In this document: in pieces, positions 44,253 to 52,389 of the stretch | Position numbering within the stretch: position 1 is the first letter of the stretch | Layout: each line of letters opens with the position of its first letter | Assembly (NCBI GenBank): GCA_031261505.1 | Contig: JAISJN010000008.1 | Coordinates: forward strand, 248,001 to 312,000 | DNA: 64,000 nucleotides | Direction of reading: 5' to 3' | From: Clostridioides sp. | GTDB taxonomy: Bacteria; Bacillota; Clostridia; Peptostreptococcales; Peptostreptococcaceae | The notes under the pieces: generated by a model | Databases searched by the model: none | What the model was told of the DNA's origin: nothing | Seen by the model: only the letters and a program-made list of their open reading frames with translations | Program-made: the position numbers and the translations under genes

Positions 44253-45881
44253 TTACTCAACTGATATCAAATAATAGTATAGAGGTTGACCTCCGTAGTA
44301 TAGTTCTATATCAACGTCTTCGTACTTAGCTTCAAGTATGTTTCCAAGGTCTGATGCCTGTTCTTCTGAGACATTTTCTCCGTAGAATAGAGTTATGATA
44401 GCTGTATCTTCGTCCACTAGACCTTCTATAAGTTTTACGGTAGTCTCTTCGACATCGTCGCTGGCGTCTAGAAGTTTTCCTTCGGCTATACCTATTATGT
44501 TTCCTTCTTTGACTTCTATATCATCTAACACGGTATCCCTTACTGCAAATGTCACCTGTCCCGATTTAACGGATTTAATAGCCTCTAACATAGTTTCTTC
44601 GTTAGTTTCTATATCAGAGTCAGCATTGAAGTTTACAAGAGCTGAAAATCCTTGTGGTACATTCTTAGTAGGAACTACAACGATGTTTTTATCGCTGATT
44701 TCTTTTGCCTGATTCGCAGCCATTATTATGTTTCCGTTGTTTGGAAGCACGATAATATTTTCTGCATTTATATGGTCTATCGCCTTCATGAAGTCCTCAG
44801 TGCTAGGGTTCATGGTCTGACCGCCCTCTATCACCTGGTCTACTCCAAAGTCTCTAAATATATTTGCAAGTCCTTCACCCATAGAAGTAGCTATAAATCC
44901 AAACTTCTTCTCTGGTTCACTTTCTATTTTTTCTTCTTTTTCTGCATCTAAGAGTACATTTTCATGTTGCATCTTCATATTTTCAACTTTTATTGTAAGA
45001 AGTTGACCGAAGCCCAGTGCTTCTTGAAGAACTTTTCCTGGATTGTTTGAATGCACGTGAACCTTGATTATCCCGTCATCGCCTACAACTGCGAGGCTAT
45101 CTCCATAGCCTAGCATTAGATCTCTGACCTTATCTGCGTTGTCTTCACTGCTTTCGACTATAAACTCAGTACAGTACTGGAACTTGATGTCTTCAGGCGA
45201 TATTTCCGCACCTGCTGCAACAGTTGGAGCACTTGTACTTACAGCTGTATTGCTGTTTAGTACTGGGTTGCCTTTTAGCAAGGCGTGCATACCTTCGTAT
45301 ATGCAGACAAGTCCCTTACCTCCAGAATCTACCACGCCTGCATCCCTTAGGTTCTTTAGCAGGCTAGGTGTTCTCTTAAGTGATTCGTTTGCCTCTTTTA
45401 CTACAGCTCCCATGAATTTAAGTACGTCTTTTTCTCTGCGAGCTTGCTTTACAGCGAACTCAGCACTCTCTCTCACTACTGTGAGTATAGTACCTTCAAT
45501 AGGTTTGATTACGGCCTTGTAAGCTGTGTCTGAACCGTTTTTGAATGCTTCTGCTAGGTCTACAGTAGTCAATCTAGTCTTGCCTTCTATTGACTTTGCT
45601 ATACCTCTGATGATTTGAGAAAGTATAACACCTGAGTTACCTCTAGCGCCCATGAGCGATCCCTTTGAAAGCGCCTTTCCTATATCCGTTATTTCGTCAT
45701 TTTCTACCTTTGATAACTCTTTTATTGCATAAGAAATAGTAAGTGACATATTTGTCCCTGTATCTCCATCTGGAACTGGAAAAACATTTAGCTTATCCAC
45801 CAAATCCTTATGGTTTTGAAGATTGTTTGCTCCTGAGACAAACATCGCTCTAAGCTCTTTTCCTCCTATATTTTGAATCAT
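44253..45881 (-). CDS. DhaL-domain fatty acid kinase-like protein (YloV/FakA)
   Basis: A 542-residue protein. The N-terminal DhaL ATP-binding domain has NVFPVPDGDTGTNM (about residue 35), GARGNSGVILSQI (about 78) and DSGGKGLVCIYEG (about 180). A middle EDD-like region (about 225-300) and a C-terminal domain (about 310-542) with VLPNNGNIIMAANQA follow. FakA phosphorylates fatty acids held by a FakB (DegV) partner; no fakB is in this window. GGAGGAAGAAA precedes ATG 45881. It follows an Asp23 gene, as in most Firmicutes. Confidence 0.9.
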   Translation of the reverse strand: MIQNIGGKELRAMFVSGANNLQNHKDLVDKLNVFPVPDGDTGTNMSLTISYAIKELSKVENDEITDIGKALSKGSLMGARGNSGVILSQIIRGIAKSIEGKTRLTTVDLAEAFKNGSDTAYKAVIKPIEGTILTVVRESAEFAVKQARREKDVLKFMGAVVKEANESLKRTPSLLKNLRDAGVVDSGGKGLVCIYEGMHALLKGNPVLNSNTAVSTSAPTVAAGAEISPEDIKFQYCTEFIVESSEDNADKVRDLMLGYGDSLAVVGDDGIIKVHVHSNNPGKVLQEALGFGQLLTIKVENMKMQHENVLLDAEKEEKIESEPEKKFGFIATSMGEGLANIFRDFGVDQVIEGGQTMNPSTEDFMKAIDHINAENIIVLPNNGNIIMAANQAKEISDKNIVVVPTKNVPQGFSALVNFNADSDIETNEETMLEAIKSVKSGQVTFAVRDTVLDDIEVKEGNIIGIAEGKLLDASDDVEETTVKLIEGLVDEDTAIITLFYGENVSEEQASDLGNILEAKYEDVDIELYYGGQPLYYYLISVE

Positions 45882-45889
45882 TTTCTTCC

Positions 45890-45970
45890 TCCCTCAATAA
45901 CTTCGTCGTTGTGATGCGATGACAAGCTATTAACTATAAACAACTAAGGTATGAGCCCTAGCCGTTTAGA
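45890..45970 (-). repeat. Possible structured leader block H before the DhaL-type gene
   Basis: On minus: GGGCTCATACCTTAGTTG, TTATAGTTAATAGCTTG, then ACAACGACGAAG, ending at the ribosome binding site. GGCTCATACC also occurs at about 55718 on the same strand. It may be part of the hairpin repeat family or a folded leader. Confidence 0.3.
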
Positions 45971-46005
45971 CCAAATATTTATTTAACTCTTATTATATTT
46001 AATGC

Positions 46006-46353
46006 TTATTTAACTCTTATTCCTTGTACATTTATGTCTATTTTGCTAACTTTTAGTTTTGTCATCGTTTCAACACTGTACTTAACTCTTTCGATTATGT
46101 TGTCTGCAACTATAGATATATTAGTTCCGTACTGCATGATTACGTATAGTTCAATCGCTATAGTATCATCTTCTACTTCTTCTACTCTAACTCCTTTAGT
46201 CGCGTTTTCACCTTTTAACAATTCTACGATGCCCTTCGATTTGTAAGCTAACCCTACTAGACCATAGCTTTCCATGGCTGCCCTGTAGGCTACCTGCGCT
46301 ACAACCTGGCTATCTATACTTATAAATCCATATTGGTTAGTTATAGTATTCAT
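46006..46353 (-). CDS. Asp23/Gls24 family protein (YloU type)
   Basis: A 115-residue protein of the Asp23 family: GFISIDSQVVAQVAYRAAMESYG, then VEEVEDDTIAIELYVIMQYGTNI and RVKYSVETMTKLKVSKIDINVQGIRVK. It pairs with the DhaL-type gene downstream, as yloU-yloV in Bacillus, and is divergent from rpmB. GGGGGTTGAAGT precedes ATG 46353. Function is unknown beyond a link to the envelope. Confidence 0.9.
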   Translation of the reverse strand: MNTITNQYGFISIDSQVVAQVAYRAAMESYGLVGLAYKSKGIVELLKGENATKGVRVEEVEDDTIAIELYVIMQYGTNISIVADNIIERVKYSVETMTKLKVSKIDINVQGIRVK

Positions 46354-46500
46354 ACTTCAACCCCCTCATTTGTTTGAATAAAATTATTTGTAATAACAAT
46401 TATTTTTTCAAAAGATGTGTTTACATTATTTTAGAACATATATATAATTTTATATTATAATTGTAATTTAATCAATATGCGTTGTAAATATATATTTCGC

Positions 46501-46529
46501 TTGAAATGATTTTGTATTTATGATATTAT
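46501..46529 (+). promoter_or_regulatory. Sigma-A promoter of rpmB
   Basis: TTGAAA (46501-46506), 17 bases, TATTAT (46524-46529), about 50 bases ahead of rpmB. Confidence 0.8.
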
Positions 46530-46578
46530 ATAAATGTTTTTAGTCTCTAAATAGTTATCATATAAGGAGGTGGCGCAG

Positions 46579-46767
46579 ATGGCAAAAGTTTGTAGTGTAT
46601 GTGGAAAAGGTAGAGTGTCAGGAAACCAAGTATCACATTCAAATAAACATAACAAAAGAACATGGTCAGCTAACTTGAGAAGTGTTAGAGCTGTAGTAGA
46701 TGGAACTCCAAGAAGAGTTAAAGTATGTACAAGATGTCTACGTTCAGGTAAAGTTGAAAGAGCTTAA
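46579..46767 (+). CDS. rpmB: 50S ribosomal protein L28
   Basis: A 62-residue basic protein. CSVCGKGRVSGNQVSHS and the later CTRC keep the four Cys of the zinc-binding form. AAGGAGGTGGCGCAG precedes ATG 46579, so the three upstream residues are rejected. It is divergent from the asp23-fakA pair, the conserved arrangement, with a strong terminator 15 bases after the stop. Confidence 0.96.
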   Translation: MAKVCSVCGKGRVSGNQVSHSNKHNKRTWSANLRSVRAVVDGTPRRVKVCTRCLRSGKVERA

Positions 46768-46781
46768 TTAAGAGTTCAAGG

Positions 46782-46805
46782 GGGAGGCGATGGCCTCCCT
46801 TTTTT
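46782..46805 (+). terminator. rpmB terminator
   Basis: GGGAGGC pairs with GCCTCCC around four bases; TTTTTT follows on plus. Confidence 0.92.
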
Positions 46806-46854
46806 AGTTTGAAAAAAAATTTTACCTTAGTTCTAAGAAATATTTACTTTTCGT

Positions 46855-46930
46855 TGAAAAAATATCTACACCCTCGCCTAAATGGCGATTGCTTGTGATA
46901 TTGATTACACGGTGAAATTCAGCGGTTTAA
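46855..46930 (+). repeat. Divergent structured repeat, copy E
   Basis: On plus TTGAAAAAATATC, then ACCCTCGCC and GGCGATTGC forming a hairpin (CGCC, TAAAT, GGCG), then CTTGTGATATTGATTACAC and GTGAAATTCAGCGG. ACCCTCGCC-TAAA matches copy A read on minus, and GATTGCTTGTGAT matches 55680 on plus. It fills most of the gap between the rpmB and spoVM terminators. Confidence 0.4.
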
Positions 46931-46967
46931 TTAACAGAATATTGCTTCTTTATCGACATTAAAATAG

Positions 46968-46992
46968 ACTGTGCAAAAAAGTCTGCACAGCC
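46968..46992 (-). terminator. spoVM terminator
   Basis: CTGTGC and GCACAG pair around a T-rich loop, with a flanking G-C pair, then TCTATTTT on minus. It lies 17 bases after the spoVM stop. Confidence 0.65.
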
Positions 46993-47008
46993 CACTGGTA
47001 TTCATTTG

Positions 47009-47083
47009 TTAGCTAGATTTTTTCATAAATTTTACGATGATTCTCGCGAGCCATTTAGGAAATTTAATAGTTACTAATTTCAT
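47009..47083 (-). CDS. spoVM: Stage V sporulation protein M
   Basis: A 24-residue amphipathic peptide, MKLVTIKFPKWLARIIVKF and a basic end. It closely matches SpoVM of Bacillus (which begins MKFYTIKLPKFLGGIV): same length class, the TIK-PK-L core, and the helix-kinking proline at position 9. SpoVM recognises the curved forespore membrane and anchors SpoIVA, the coat base. GAGGTG is seven bases from ATG 47083; ATG 47089 is too near it. Location between thiN and rpmB is the same as in Bacillus subtilis. It is too short for routine gene calling. Confidence 0.92.
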   Translation of the reverse strand: MKLVTIKFPKWLARIIVKFMKKSS

Positions 47084-47114
47084 AGACATTCACCTCAAGT
47101 TATACTCAAATTGA

Positions 47115-47267
47115 TTAACAGAAAAATAATAGCGTTCCACACCCAATGAGAATTAATGCTGCGAGAGTCGACCAAATCCAACCGGGCAGTATCAGCGCAA
47201 GTATAGTGGCAACACCAGTAGCTATACAAAGCATTCCCAAAAGTACTCTATTTTTGTTGTTTCGCAT
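47115..47267 (-). CDS. Small two-helix membrane protein, 50 residues
   Basis: I do not recognise a named family. The peptide starts MRNNKNRVLLGMLCIATG, has a first helix (about 8-27), LPGWIW as a turn and a second helix (about 33-50) ending in Cys. GGAGG is eight bases from ATG 47267, as good a ribosome binding site as any in the window. It lies 84 bases after thiN and 31 bases before spoVM, so a shared message with spoVM, and perhaps a sporulation role, is likely. Two helices with a Gly-rich face could pair with each other or with SpoVM-like peptides; this is inference. Confidence 0.75.
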   Translation of the reverse strand: MRNNKNRVLLGMLCIATGVATILALILPGWIWSTLAALILIGCGTLLFFC

Positions 47268-47350
47268 AATTAATACCTCCAAATAGAGTTTGAAACAATC
47301 CTACCTATACTTAAACCTATTCAGCCGTGTAAAATTTTAGAACAAAAAAT

Positions 47351-48013
47351 CTATCCCAACTCTTTCCCTTGAAATTTATTTCTAACTACGTAAAGACTTC
47401 CGTTTTTTACACTTATCCTACATTCATCGCTCAGCATCACATTTGATATCCCTATTGGCTTCGAATAGCTCATGTAGTAATCGTCTAGTGGATATTTAAG
47501 ACTTTCCAAAGTTACGCCCTCTGCATCGCCTTTTCCAGCTAAAACCGAAATGGTGTCGCCTGCTTTTCCTTTTAATATCATATCCGTGCTGTCTAAATAA
47601 TACATTTCTACCTTCTCTGTGAGTATCCTTGAATATACGCCGATCTCCTGTGTATAAGCCAGTAACTTTATACATCCTATGGTATGATCTATCCTGCCTC
47701 CCAGAGCGCCAATAAAATCGATATTATCAGCATCTAGTTCCTTTGCTAGAATTATACAGAGTTCTGAGTCGGTCTCGTCTTTATGAGATGGAAATTTTTT
47801 AAACGACACTCCCTTTTCTCTGTAAAAGTCGACGACATCTGTACTCGTTGAATCAAGATCTCCAAGTATGTAATCTGGAACGATACCCATTTCGTAGGTA
47901 TAGTTCGCTCCACCATCCGCACAGATCAGACAGTCGTAGTTTTCAGCTTCAATTATATCCTTTATCGCTTCTATATCTGCTATTTCTCCATTTAATACTA
48001 TGCAAGCTTTCAT
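47351..48013 (-). CDS. thiN: Thiamine pyrophosphokinase
   Basis: A 220-residue enzyme that makes thiamine diphosphate from thiamine and ATP. CADGGANYTYEMGIVPDYILGDLDSTS (about 32-58, read in pieces), FPSHKDETDSELCI and GALGGRIDHTIG (about 103) are diagnostic. dxs at 11207 is a user of the product. It overlaps rpe by four bases (ATGA). No TPP riboswitch is visible upstream, consistent with its place inside the rsgA-rpe-thiN run. Confidence 0.95.
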   Translation of the reverse strand: MKACIVLNGEIADIEAIKDIIEAENYDCLICADGGANYTYEMGIVPDYILGDLDSTSTDVVDFYREKGVSFKKFPSHKDETDSELCIILAKELDADNIDFIGALGGRIDHTIGCIKLLAYTQEIGVYSRILTEKVEMYYLDSTDMILKGKAGDTISVLAGKGDAEGVTLESLKYPLDDYYMSYSKPIGISNVMLSDECRISVKNGSLYVVRNKFQGKELG

Positions 48014-48660
48014 TTCAGTCTCTCTCTCAAAGCTTCTACAGCAACATCTACATCGCCATTTCCAAATATAGCTGAGCCTGCAACGATGATGTTTGCCCCA
48101 GCGTCGACCACTTCTTTAATGTTTGAGCTCTTTACTCCACCGTCTACTTCGATATCCACATCTAAGCCCATTTCGTCAATTGTCTTTCTGAGTTCTCTTA
48201 CCTTATCAAGTACGAAAGGTATGAAGGATTGTCCGCCAAACCCTGGGTTCACAGACATTAGAAGAACCATATCCACATCTGCTAGTACGTGTTTAATAGT
48301 TTCTATAGGAGTTGCTGGATTTAGAGATACCCCAGCCTTTACCCCATGTGATTTAATATTTTGTATTGTCCTGTGTAGGTGGATACAGGTCTCTTGATGT
48401 ACTGTAATTACGTCGCTTCCCGCATCTACAAAGTCTGCGATATACTTATCTGGATCCTCAATCATTAGATGAGTGTCAAATACCATATTCACGTCTTTTC
48501 TCAAACTCTTTACCACTGCTGGTCCAATTGTGATGTTTGGCACGAAATGCCCGTCCATTACATCTATGTGTAGGTATTCACAACCTGCCTTTTCTACTTT
48601 TTTGACATCCTCAAGTAATCTTGCAAAGTCTGCTGATAGTATCGATGGTGCTAGTTTCAT
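48010..48660 (-). CDS. rpe: Ribulose-phosphate 3-epimerase
   Basis: A 216-residue TIM-barrel enzyme of the pentose phosphate pathway. LAPSILSADFARL, HIDVMDGHFVPNITIGP, MSVNPGFGGQSFIP and EVDGGVKSSNI hold the metal and catalytic residues (two His and two Asp). AGGAGGAATACT precedes ATG 48660. It lies between rsgA and thiN, the classic order. Confidence 0.97.
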   Translation of the reverse strand: MKLAPSILSADFARLLEDVKKVEKAGCEYLHIDVMDGHFVPNITIGPAVVKSLRKDVNMVFDTHLMIEDPDKYIADFVDAGSDVITVHQETCIHLHRTIQNIKSHGVKAGVSLNPATPIETIKHVLADVDMVLLMSVNPGFGGQSFIPFVLDKVRELRKTIDEMGLDVDIEVDGGVKSSNIKEVVDAGANIIVAGSAIFGNGDVDVAVEALRERLK

Positions 48661-48682
48661 AGTATTCCTCCTAATTTTACGT

Positions 48683-49564
48683 TTAATATTTTCTGGTGTT
48701 GTGTTCCCTTATTTCATGGAGCAACTGAAGATAGCTCTTATACCTCTGCTGTGAGATTTCTCCCGCTTCAACCGCCTCTTTTACCCCGCATTTCGGTTCA
48801 TTTTCGTGGATACATCTCCCTCCGAACTTGCAGTCGTAGTCTTCAAATTCTATAAAGTATTCCTTGAGTTCTTCTTCATCTATATCGTCTACAGACAGAG
48901 AACTAAATCCCGCTGTATCAGCGACCATTCCGCCAGTTTCCAACTTATGTAGCTCGGTATGCCTGGTAGTATGTCGCCCTCTTTTTATCTTTTCGCTGAC
49001 CTGTCCTGTCTGAAGTTTAAAGTTTTCATCTATTTCATTTAATAGACTTGATTTTCCTACACCCGACGGCCCGGCAAATACCGAAACACTTCCGGATAAG
49101 GTCTCTTTTACCTCATCTATATTCAAATTATCAACTGTACTCACTGGAATCACATGGTATCCACAACCTTCGTACATAGGTTTCAGTACGTCTAGCGTTC
49201 TTTCATCGTCTAGGTCGACCTTGGTGAAAATAATTGTAGTGTCTAATCCTTCTCTTTCTGCCAACACCAAAAATCTGTCGAGCAACGATAGGTTGAGACT
49301 TGGTTCTTTGATTGCAAAGACGATAAGCGCCTTATCCACATTTGCAATAGGTGGCCTTATGAGCTCAGTAGTTCTCTCGTATATCTCTTCGACTATTCCT
49401 TTTTTCTCTTCTTCGTCCAATATGCTTATCTTTACATTATCACCTACAAGTGGGTTTACCTTTTCTTTTTTGAGTATTCCCCTGCCCCTGCATTCGTATA
49501 TCCCTTTCCCGGTATCTACGTAGTAAAAACCGCTTATAGCCTTAATTATTTGTCCATCTATCAT
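48683..49564 (-). CDS. rsgA: Small ribosomal subunit biogenesis GTPase RsgA
   Basis: A 293-residue circularly permuted GTPase. An OB-fold leads (about 1-65), then FTKVDLDD (G4), FAGPSGVGKSSLLNEI (G1, about 167), DTAGFSSL (G3), and a C-terminal zinc motif CKFGGRCIHENEPKCGV (about 245-261). It checks late 30S assembly. AAAGGAGAATAT precedes ATG 49564. Elsewhere it usually follows prkC directly; here an SDR gene lies between. Confidence 0.95.
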   Translation of the reverse strand: MIDGQIIKAISGFYYVDTGKGIYECRGRGILKKEKVNPLVGDNVKISILDEEEKKGIVEEIYERTTELIRPPIANVDKALIVFAIKEPSLNLSLLDRFLVLAEREGLDTTIIFTKVDLDDERTLDVLKPMYEGCGYHVIPVSTVDNLNIDEVKETLSGSVSVFAGPSGVGKSSLLNEIDENFKLQTGQVSEKIKRGRHTTRHTELHKLETGGMVADTAGFSSLSVDDIDEEELKEYFIEFEDYDCKFGGRCIHENEPKCGVKEAVEAGEISQQRYKSYLQLLHEIREHNTRKY

Positions 49565-49620
49565 ATATTCTCCTTTGTTGTATTTTTATTTTATTCTATC
49601 ATGTTTTTCGAAAAATTACA

Positions 49621-50355
49621 CTAAATCACGGTTCCTCCATTTGGACTTAAAACCTGACCTGTGAAGAAATCTGCTCCTTCTGAAGCTAAAAACAAGGCGC
49701 AATTTGTTATATCAGAAACCGTTCCTATCCTCATGAGAGGAGTCTCGTTTCTAAAGTACTCTATATCTTCCTGTGAAATTTGCTCCAGCATATCAGTCTG
49801 CACCGCTCCAGGAGCTATGGCGTTCACCTGTATATTCGAAGGACCAACTTCCTTTGCCAACGCCTTTGTGAGTCCAATTACCCCAGCCTTTGAAGCCGAG
49901 TAGACAACCTCGCAGGATCCACCAGATATTCCCCAGATTGATGATATATTTATTATCTTTCCCTTTTTCTCTGAAATCATATGTTTAACTGCAATCTGAG
50001 AACAGATGAACGTGCCCTTTAGGTTTACGCCCATCATATCGTCGTACTCCTCGTCTGTTATATCCGTAAACAATCCCTCGTAGTCGACTCCTGCGTTGTT
50101 TATTAGGACATCTAGACCTCCAAATTCTGATATGCAGTACCCGATCATCTCACATACCTCATCTCTTTTTCTCACGTCTGCCTTAAACTTTTTCACATCG
50201 CATCCATTAGCAAGCAGTTCAGCCTCTAATACATCTGCCTCATCGACTGAATTATTGTAGTTTAAAAGTACATTATATCCAGATTTTGCAAATCCACGAG
50301 CCATATCTCTTCCAATGCCCCTAGAGGCACCTGTTATAAGCACTGTCTTTCTCAT
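49621..50355 (-). CDS. Short-chain dehydrogenase/reductase (FabG-like)
   Basis: A 244-residue SDR with TGASRGIGRD (about residue 8), NNAGVDYEG (about 84), SSIWGISGG (catalytic Ser) and YSASKAG (Tyr-Lys pair, about 150). It ends GQVLSPNGGTVI. It is a paralogue of fabG at 29674 but not in a lipid operon. A YmfI-like reductase or a quinone or sugar reductase are possible; the substrate cannot be told. AGGAGGAAAA precedes ATG 50355; the 18-residue longer frame runs over the prkC terminator and is rejected. It interrupts the common prkC-rsgA pair. Confidence 0.85.
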   Translation of the reverse strand: MRKTVLITGASRGIGRDMARGFAKSGYNVLLNYNNSVDEADVLEAELLANGCDVKKFKADVRKRDEVCEMIGYCISEFGGLDVLINNAGVDYEGLFTDITDEEYDDMMGVNLKGTFICSQIAVKHMISEKKGKIINISSIWGISGGSCEVVYSASKAGVIGLTKALAKEVGPSNIQVNAIAPGAVQTDMLEQISQEDIEYFRNETPLMRIGTVSDITNCALFLASEGADFFTGQVLSPNGGTVI

Positions 50356-50370
50356 TTTTCCTCCTATCAC

Positions 50371-50409
50371 AAAAATATGCCCCAATATCTCTAAATTATC
50401 TTGGGGCAT
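50371..50409 (-). terminator. prkC terminator
   Basis: ATGCCCCAA (50377-50385) pairs with TTGGGGCAT (50401-50409); TATTTTTG follows on minus. It separates prkC from the SDR gene. Confidence 0.82.
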
Positions 50410-50444
50410 ATCCTTATCTATCTTCGTAATATATTTTTCTCAAG

Positions 50445-52370
50445 TTATTCTGTTTCTCCACCGTCGGTATTGCCAGTTCCACCTGATTCACCTGAACCTC
50501 CAGTTCCTCCAGTTCCAGATCCACCTGTGTCGTTACCCGGTTTCGATGTTCCTCCCGAGCTCGAACCACCTGTGTCATTGCCTGGCTTATTAGATGTTCC
50601 TCCAGAGCCTGAGCCACCTGTGTCATTGCCCGGTTTATTCGATGTTCCTCCTGAACTTGAGCCTCCGTTTCCAGAAGTTCCTGGTTCTGGAATTACCGGT
50701 GTTTCTGGTTGTGTCGGTTCTACCTTGGCAGGTTCATCTTTGACCTTTGAAACTACTACATTTATAGTATCCCCTTGTTGAAGGTTCTTTGCCCCAGCTT
50801 TTGGAGATTGTGATAGAACAACGCCCTCTTTTTTACTGCTGTACTCGTATTTAACCGTTCCGAGTTTTAAATTATGTGAATCTAGCACTTCCCTTGCCTC
50901 ACTTAACTTAAGACCTACTATAGACGGTACTTCTGTAACCCCTGATCCCTTGCTTAAAACCACGACTACTTCATCGCCCTTTTTAAGCTCTGTCCCAGAT
51001 TCAGGAGTCTGGGAGATTATACAGTTTTCATCTATGCTTTCGCTGAATTCACTGCTCTTAACCCTTATAGATACGCCCATCTTATCAAGTTTTGACCTAG
51101 CGTCGTCAATTGACATATTTATAAGGTCAGGAGCTATATTCTGACCAGTCGATGTACCCCATCCTAGTGATGGACCTAAGAATTTGTAGAAGGCAAACAC
51201 CTGAGTAGCCAAGATCAAGACTAGCACTACAGCTAAAACCTTAAGTCTCTTCCTCGTCTTAGGTGATTCAGATTTCTTTTTCTTATTCTTTTTATCTAAT
51301 TTTTTCTGTCTCTTTCTTTCTTTACGCAATTCACTCGCACTCATTTCGTCGTCTTCATAGTCGTCTTCATCATCTTCATAGTCGTCTTCGTAGTAGTCGT
51401 CTTCGTAGTAATCATCGTAATCGTCCTCCATATCATCTATTGGAGTAGGGTCGAGTCTTTCTGAAATAGACTTGTTTATCCTGTTTATCTGATCTGGATC
51501 GATTTTTTTTGTCTCGAAATCATTGTATTCTTTGATGAAATCTAGGTCTATATTCTTTTCGATGTAGTCTATATCTTCAATCAATTCCTCTGCCGTCTGA
51601 TACCTATCCGACGCAGCTTTTTCAGTCATTTTCTTTATCAACGTCCTTATGCTCTGAGGTATTGCTACCTTCTCATCTGCAGTGAAATCTATATCGTCGT
51701 TTATATGTTGAAGCGCGATTGAAATAGGGCTATCTCCTCTAAATGGTACTTTTCCGAGGAGCATTTCGTACAATACTATACCTAGGGAATATAGGTCTGC
51801 GCTGTTTGTCACAAATTTTCCCTTAGCCTGCTCTGGAGAAAAATAATGCACTGAACCTATCACTGAGCCTATATTTGTAGCAGTGGAGCTAGATGTAGCC
51901 TTGGCTATACCGAAGTCAGCCACTTTTACAACCCTTCCTTCATTTGAAATAAGGATGTTATGTGGTTTTATATCCCTGTGTATTATTCCCTTCCTATGTG
52001 CTGCAGAAAGAGCCTGTGCTATTTGCTTTGTAATGTCTAAGGCAGTATACTCGTCTAACGTGCCCTCGTTTTGAATTATTTCCTTTAGGTTTTGACCGTC
52101 TATATATTCCATTACGATGTAATGGACTTTTCCGTCCTCTCCTACATCGTACACATTTACTATGTTTGGATGAGACAAGCTCGCAACTGCCTCAGCTTCT
52201 CTCTTGAACTTAGCCAAGAATTCTTGATCATCTACGAACTCAGGCCTCAGTACCTTAAGTGCTACTGTTCTATTTAACAGCCTGTCTTTCGCCTCATATA
52301 CAAAGGCCATGCCCCCATCGCCTATTTTTCTGATGATTTGATACCTATTTCCTAATACTGCTTCTCCCAT
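50445..52370 (-). CDS. prkC: PASTA-domain Ser/Thr protein kinase PrkC
   Basis: A 641-residue membrane kinase. The kinase domain (about 10-270) has GDGGMAFVYEA, VALKVLR (Lys), HRDIKPHNIL and KVADFGIAK. An acidic Asp-Tyr-Glu stretch (about 310-341) and a Lys-rich stretch lead to one membrane helix (about 376-396). Outside are two PASTA domains (about 406-473 and 476-541), fewer than the three of Bacillus. A Gly-Ser tail (about 555-641) holds repeats of SGGTSNKPGNDTGG. PrkC senses muropeptides and promotes spore germination in Bacillus. It pairs with stp, here split by a repeat. Confidence 0.94.
   Translation of the reverse strand: MGEAVLGNRYQIIRKIGDGGMAFVYEAKDRLLNRTVALKVLRPEFVDDQEFLAKFKREAEAVASLSHPNIVNVYDVGEDGKVHYIVMEYIDGQNLKEIIQNEGTLDEYTALDITKQIAQALSAAHRKGIIHRDIKPHNILISNEGRVVKVADFGIAKATSSSTATNIGSVIGSVHYFSPEQAKGKFVTNSADLYSLGIVLYEMLLGKVPFRGDSPISIALQHINDDIDFTADEKVAIPQSIRTLIKKMTEKAASDRYQTAEELIEDIDYIEKNIDLDFIKEYNDFETKKIDPDQINRINKSISERLDPTPIDDMEDDYDDYYEDDYYEDDYEDDEDDYEDDEMSASELRKERKRQKKLDKKNKKKKSESPKTRKRLKVLAVVLVLILATQVFAFYKFLGPSLGWGTSTGQNIAPDLINMSIDDARSKLDKMGVSIRVKSSEFSESIDENCIISQTPESGTELKKGDEVVVVLSKGSGVTEVPSIVGLKLSEAREVLDSHNLKLGTVKYEYSSKKEGVVLSQSPKAGAKNLQQGDTINVVVSKVKDEPAKVEPTQPETPVIPEPGTSGNGGSSSGGTSNKPGNDTGGSGSGGTSNKPGNDTGGSSSGGTSKPGNDTGGSGTGGTGGSGESGGTGNTDGGETE
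50500..50670 (-). repeat. In-frame tandem repeats in the prkC 3' end
   Basis: Three or more units of about 48-51 bases encode a Gly-Gly-Ser linker plus TSNKPGNDTG (one unit loses the Asn). Units differ at silent positions, so they are not freshly copied. The number may vary between strains. Confidence 0.75.
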
Positions 52371-52389
52371 GTTAACACCGTCCTAATTA

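Noticed and set aside
46990-47350. Apparent empty gap after thiN
   Set aside because: It is not empty; it holds spoVM, a 50-codon gene and a terminator.
47268-47350. TPP riboswitch near thiN
   Set aside because: No thi-box-like conserved blocks on either strand.
50500-50670. Possible CRISPR-like array
   Set aside because: Repeats are in frame within prkC, contiguous, differ from one another and encode a Gly-Ser linker; no spacers, no cas genes.
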